Shown piece after piece: positions 60,591-64,000 of a stretch of DNA of 64,000 nt. The notes under the pieces are model-generated. The model worked only from the letters and a program-made list of their open reading frames with translations. It ran no database searches and had not been told where the DNA came from. Origin of the DNA: Papio anubis (lineage: Eukaryota > Chordata > Mammalia > Primates > Cercopithecidae). A program made the translations under genes and the position numbers. Each line of letters starts with the position of its first letter. The stretch's first letter is position 1. Location: contig NC_044996.1 of assembly GCF_008728515.1 (NCBI RefSeq), forward strand, positions 131,038,923 to 131,102,922, in the 5' to 3' direction.

Positions 60591-62280
60591 TAATGACAAT
60601 CATCATAATGGTATTGATGATAACTAGTATATAATTTTAAATATATATCAGAAATTTGTGGCTTAAACAAAATAATATAAGTACATATGTATAGTTCACA
60701 AATAGTTCTTTCAAAAAACTACTTGTTAGGGAAGTAACAAGTTAAGAACTATGATTATTTGAAAGGAAACCAAGTTCAGTGGCTCAGCAGTCTAAAGCAT
60801 AAAATTAAATTCAAAGTAAAAGATTATGAATTTAATATCCTTGATTCAAGTTCTACCTCTAATACTCATTGGTTATGTGACTGGACAAGTAATTTAATCC
60901 CTCTCAGTCTCATTCTCATAATATGTAAAATATATATATAACATAAAGTGTTACATAATTACATAAATACATGTTACATAAAATATTTCCATGTAGAATA
61001 CTCTTGAAAATCACATGAAATCAGACCTGAAGATGTGTTTTTAGAGTCTTAATCTCATTTACTTAATTTATTTAATCTCATTTACTCACTGTTAAAATTC
61101 ATGTTTTAACTTTGTTCATTGGACAATTCCACTTTCAAGGACAGTAAGACTTAGGAGCTTTGAAAAGGTTTTATTTGCAATGCAATGGAAACTGAAGTCT
61201 AATTCTCCTATGCCTCTAACTTACCAAATTCTAACTGGTTGAGACATGTGGAAACCTTATTTTGTACTCTTTTTACAAGAGAAATGAAAAGATTGTGACG
61301 CATCCTATGATGTCATAAGGACCAACACACAATATTTGGTCTATATGATGCTACATATTAAACTTTAAAAGATAGATATAAACAAAAACACTTTTCTTAA
61401 TGTCAATATCATTTACTGATACTGATAAAACTTAAGAACCTTTAACATATACATAATGCTTTATAGTTTTCAAAATACCCACATTATATGGCAGAAAAAT
61501 AATTGATACCTATATATTTTCATGAGGAATCTATAGTTTGTGTAAATTGATCAATTTTCTCAAGTCTATATGATTAAGTGACAGTCATACTTTTTATATT
61601 TACTACTCATGAACAAAATTATTTCTCACTACATGTGATTGCTGTTATTTTTTAAGTCACTGAAAGCCTACTGTATGCCCACAACTACTTTTAATAATTA
61701 TATTTTTGTGATTCCATTAAACTTTGGTTACTATTATATTAAGATACACACACACACACACAAATATGTTGAATGGAATGCCCATATTAAGAGTCTCAGA
61801 GTCCATTTCCTCAAATAAAGAGTCAAAAGATATCCAATATATCAATATCCTGTGTCAGGACTTTTACTGAACAGGTTTCCTACAGAAAAAATGTCCTCCT
61901 CAAGTACAGACATTCTTTCCTCCACTTGAAAATATAAAGTAGAAGGTAAAAAAAAGACCTACTAATTTACAATAGACACCCACCAAGTAGAGGTTTGAGG
62001 CAAATTAGAGAAGGCAAGAAGTTGTTTTTACCAAATCTTTTGTTGTTAGAGATGCTTTCTCACAGAGAACAATAAAGACAATTTCACCTTGATAAAACGC
62101 ACCTCCTGAATTTTGGTAGAGATTTATTTGTCTCAAACAGACTCTCTTCTCACTATAGGGCCATAGATTAAAATAGATTTCTAGGTGAGAAGACCTCTGG
62201 CATGAGGATGCGTGGCCATTATATTTACTAAGCCACATGGCTTGTGATATCAGTATTAGTGATTGTCATTTCTTAACTAC
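60591..62280. other. intergenic, AT-rich
   Basis: A MIR-like trace at about 60825-60925 and a short (AC)n at 61746-61762. Otherwise nothing recognised. Confidence 0.4.
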
Positions 62281-62336
62281 CTATAATATTGTATTAGAGT
62301 TCTCCAGAGAGACAGAACCAATAGGATATGTATATA

Positions 62337-64000
62337 TAGGCGTATCTTGTTTTATTGCACTTTGCTTTATTGTGCTGCAGATATTGCGTTTTTTACAAAC
62401 TGCAGATTTATGGTAATCCTGCATTGAGCAAGTCTGTTGGCACCATTTTTCCAACAGCATGTGCTCACTTTGTGTCTCTGTGTCACATTATGTGAGCGAA
62501 TTGCTGCAATCTCATGATAAAACTTGAATGGATGAGGAGTTACTTCTTATGAACAAACAAAGAAAGTGGTTTCTTGATATGGAATCTACACCTGCTAAGG
62601 ATGTTATGAGCATTGTTGAAATGACAACATTCTCACCATCTTTCAAACTTTTTCATTATTATATCTGTTATGGTGAGCTGTGAATGGTGATCCTTGATGT
62701 TACTACTGTAATTGTTTTGGGGCACCATGAACCACACCCATATAGGATGGCAAACTTAATCAATCGATGTTGTGTGTGGTCTGACTACTATACTGACTGG
62801 CCATTCTCATTTCTCTCCTTCTTTTGGGGCCTCCCTATTCCCTGAGACACAACAATATTGAAATTAGGCCAACTAATAACCCTACAATGGCCTTTAAGTA
62901 TTCAAGTGAAAGGAAGAATCATATGTCTCTCACTTGAAATCAAAAGCTAGAAATGATTAAGCATAATGAGGAAAGCATATGGAAAGCTGAGAAAGGCCAA
63001 AAGTTAGGCCTCTTGCACAGACAGCCAACTCATGAATGCAAAGGAAAAGTTCGTGAAGAAAATTAAAAGTGCTACTTCTGGGAACACATAAATGTTAAGA
63101 AAGTGAAACTACCTTATCGTTGATACGGAGAAAGCTCAAGTGGTCTGGACTGGAGATCAAAGTAGTCACAACATTCCCTGAAGCCAAAGTCCAATCCAGA
63201 GCAAGGCCCCAACAAAACTCTTTTCAATTCTATAAAGGCTGAAAGAGGTGAGGAAGCTGCAGAAGAAAAGTTTGAAGCTGACAGAGGTTGGTTCATGAGT
63301 TTTCAGTAAAGAAGCCACCTCCATAACATAAAAATGCAACATGCTCGAATAAGTCCTGATGTAGAAGCTACAACGAGTTATTTAGAAGATCAGACTAAGA
63401 TCATTGATGAAGGGGGTTAGTGTAAACAACAGATTTTCAATGTAGATGAAACAGCCTTCTATTGGAAGTAGATGCCATCTAGGACTTTCATAGCTAGAGA
63501 GAAGTCAATGCCTGGCTTCAAGGCTTCAAATGACAGGTTGACTCTTTTGTTAGGAGGTAATGCAGCTGGTGACTTTCAGTTGAAGACAATGCTCATTTAC
63601 CATTCTTAAAATCCTAGGGTCCTTAAAAAGTATGCAAACTCTACTGTGCATCTGCTTTATAAATGGAACAAAGCCTGGATGACAGCAAATGTGAACATTT
63701 AGATCCACTCTTGAGACCTACTGCTCTGAAAAATATTCCTTTCAAAATATTACTGCTCATTGACAATGGACCCAAGAGTTCTGGTTACCCAAGAGCCCTG
63801 ATGGAGATGTACAAGGAGATTAATGTTTTTCTCATGCCTGCTAACACAACATCCATTCTGCAGTCCACAGATCAAGGAATAATTTTGACTTTCAAGTCTT
63901 ATTATTTAAGAAATACATTTTGTAAATCTATAGCTGCCATAGACAGTGACTCCTCTAATGGAGCTGGGCAAAGTAAATTGAAAACCTTCTGGAAAGGATT
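62337..64000 (+). mobile_element. Tigger1 DNA transposon (pogo group), truncated by the window end
   Basis: Starts with the Tigger1 terminal repeat (TAGGCGTATCTTGTTTTATT for the expected CAGGCATACCTCGTTTTATT) next to TA, the target site of this superfamily. Degenerate transposase follows. The three DDE-type acidic positions can be read in the blocks FNVDETAFYWK, LLLIDNGPKSSGYP and QSTDQGI, but stops (e.g. after FYWK) and frameshifts kill the gene. About 1.66 kb of an element of roughly 2.4 kb is present. Confidence 0.88.

Noticed and set aside
57300..64000. Search for a second gene upstream of GLRA2
   Set aside because: Only unique sequence and repeats were seen. No exon with conserved coding character.

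Overview
This is a mammalian nuclear, non-coding-rich window. It contains the 5' part of one neuronal gene, GLRA2 (glycine receptor alpha-2 subunit), on the minus strand, with large introns full of transposon fossils. Primate Alu and L1PA elements are present throughout. One very young Alu (about 14890-15185) carries bases I associate with the Old World monkey AluYR lineage, so I infer a cercopithecid monkey (macaque/baboon-like). GLRA2 lies at Xp22.2 in human, so this is most likely the X chromosome in reverse orientation.

Layout in transcript order, from high to low coordinates. Upstream flank and intergenic sequence (57300-64000) ends in a Tigger1 DNA transposon that runs off the window. 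The locally CpG-rich GLRA2 5' region (about 56800-57270) has GC boxes, a REST/RE1-like site and a possible non-coding first exon. Next come coding exon 1 (signal peptide, 56403-56470), exon 2 (54171-54304) and a 44.8 kb intron 2. The two alternative exons 3A (9305-9372) and 3B (9146-9213) are only 91 nt apart, and exon 4 (2249-2472) follows. Exons 5-9 (Cys-loop, membrane segments) would lie beyond position 1. All exon joins are in frame with canonical GT/AG borders. Together they encode residues 1-164, plus a split Arg codon, of the extracellular ligand-binding domain.

Intron 2 is mostly unique AT-rich sequence and repeats. The main structure is an old, nearly full-length minus-strand L1 (L1MB-like, about 13405-23098) used as a landing pad. 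It holds three Alus, a solitary retroviral LTR with a 5-bp target duplication, a RIPPLY3 (DSCR6) retrocopy with a retained 171-codon frame, two younger L1 3' ends and an internal inverted piece. Elsewhere there are L2, MIR, MaLR LTRs, hAT-Charlie elements, a twin-primed L1 and a striking 72-nt intronic hairpin (48594-48665).

I see no RNA gene, CRISPR array or second protein-coding gene, and nothing that looks like a new biological system. The best leads are the 3A/3B exon pair and its splicing signals, the unusually spaced RE1 site, the intronic hairpin and the RIPPLY3 retrocopy. Repeat family names are from recognition by eye and are approximate.
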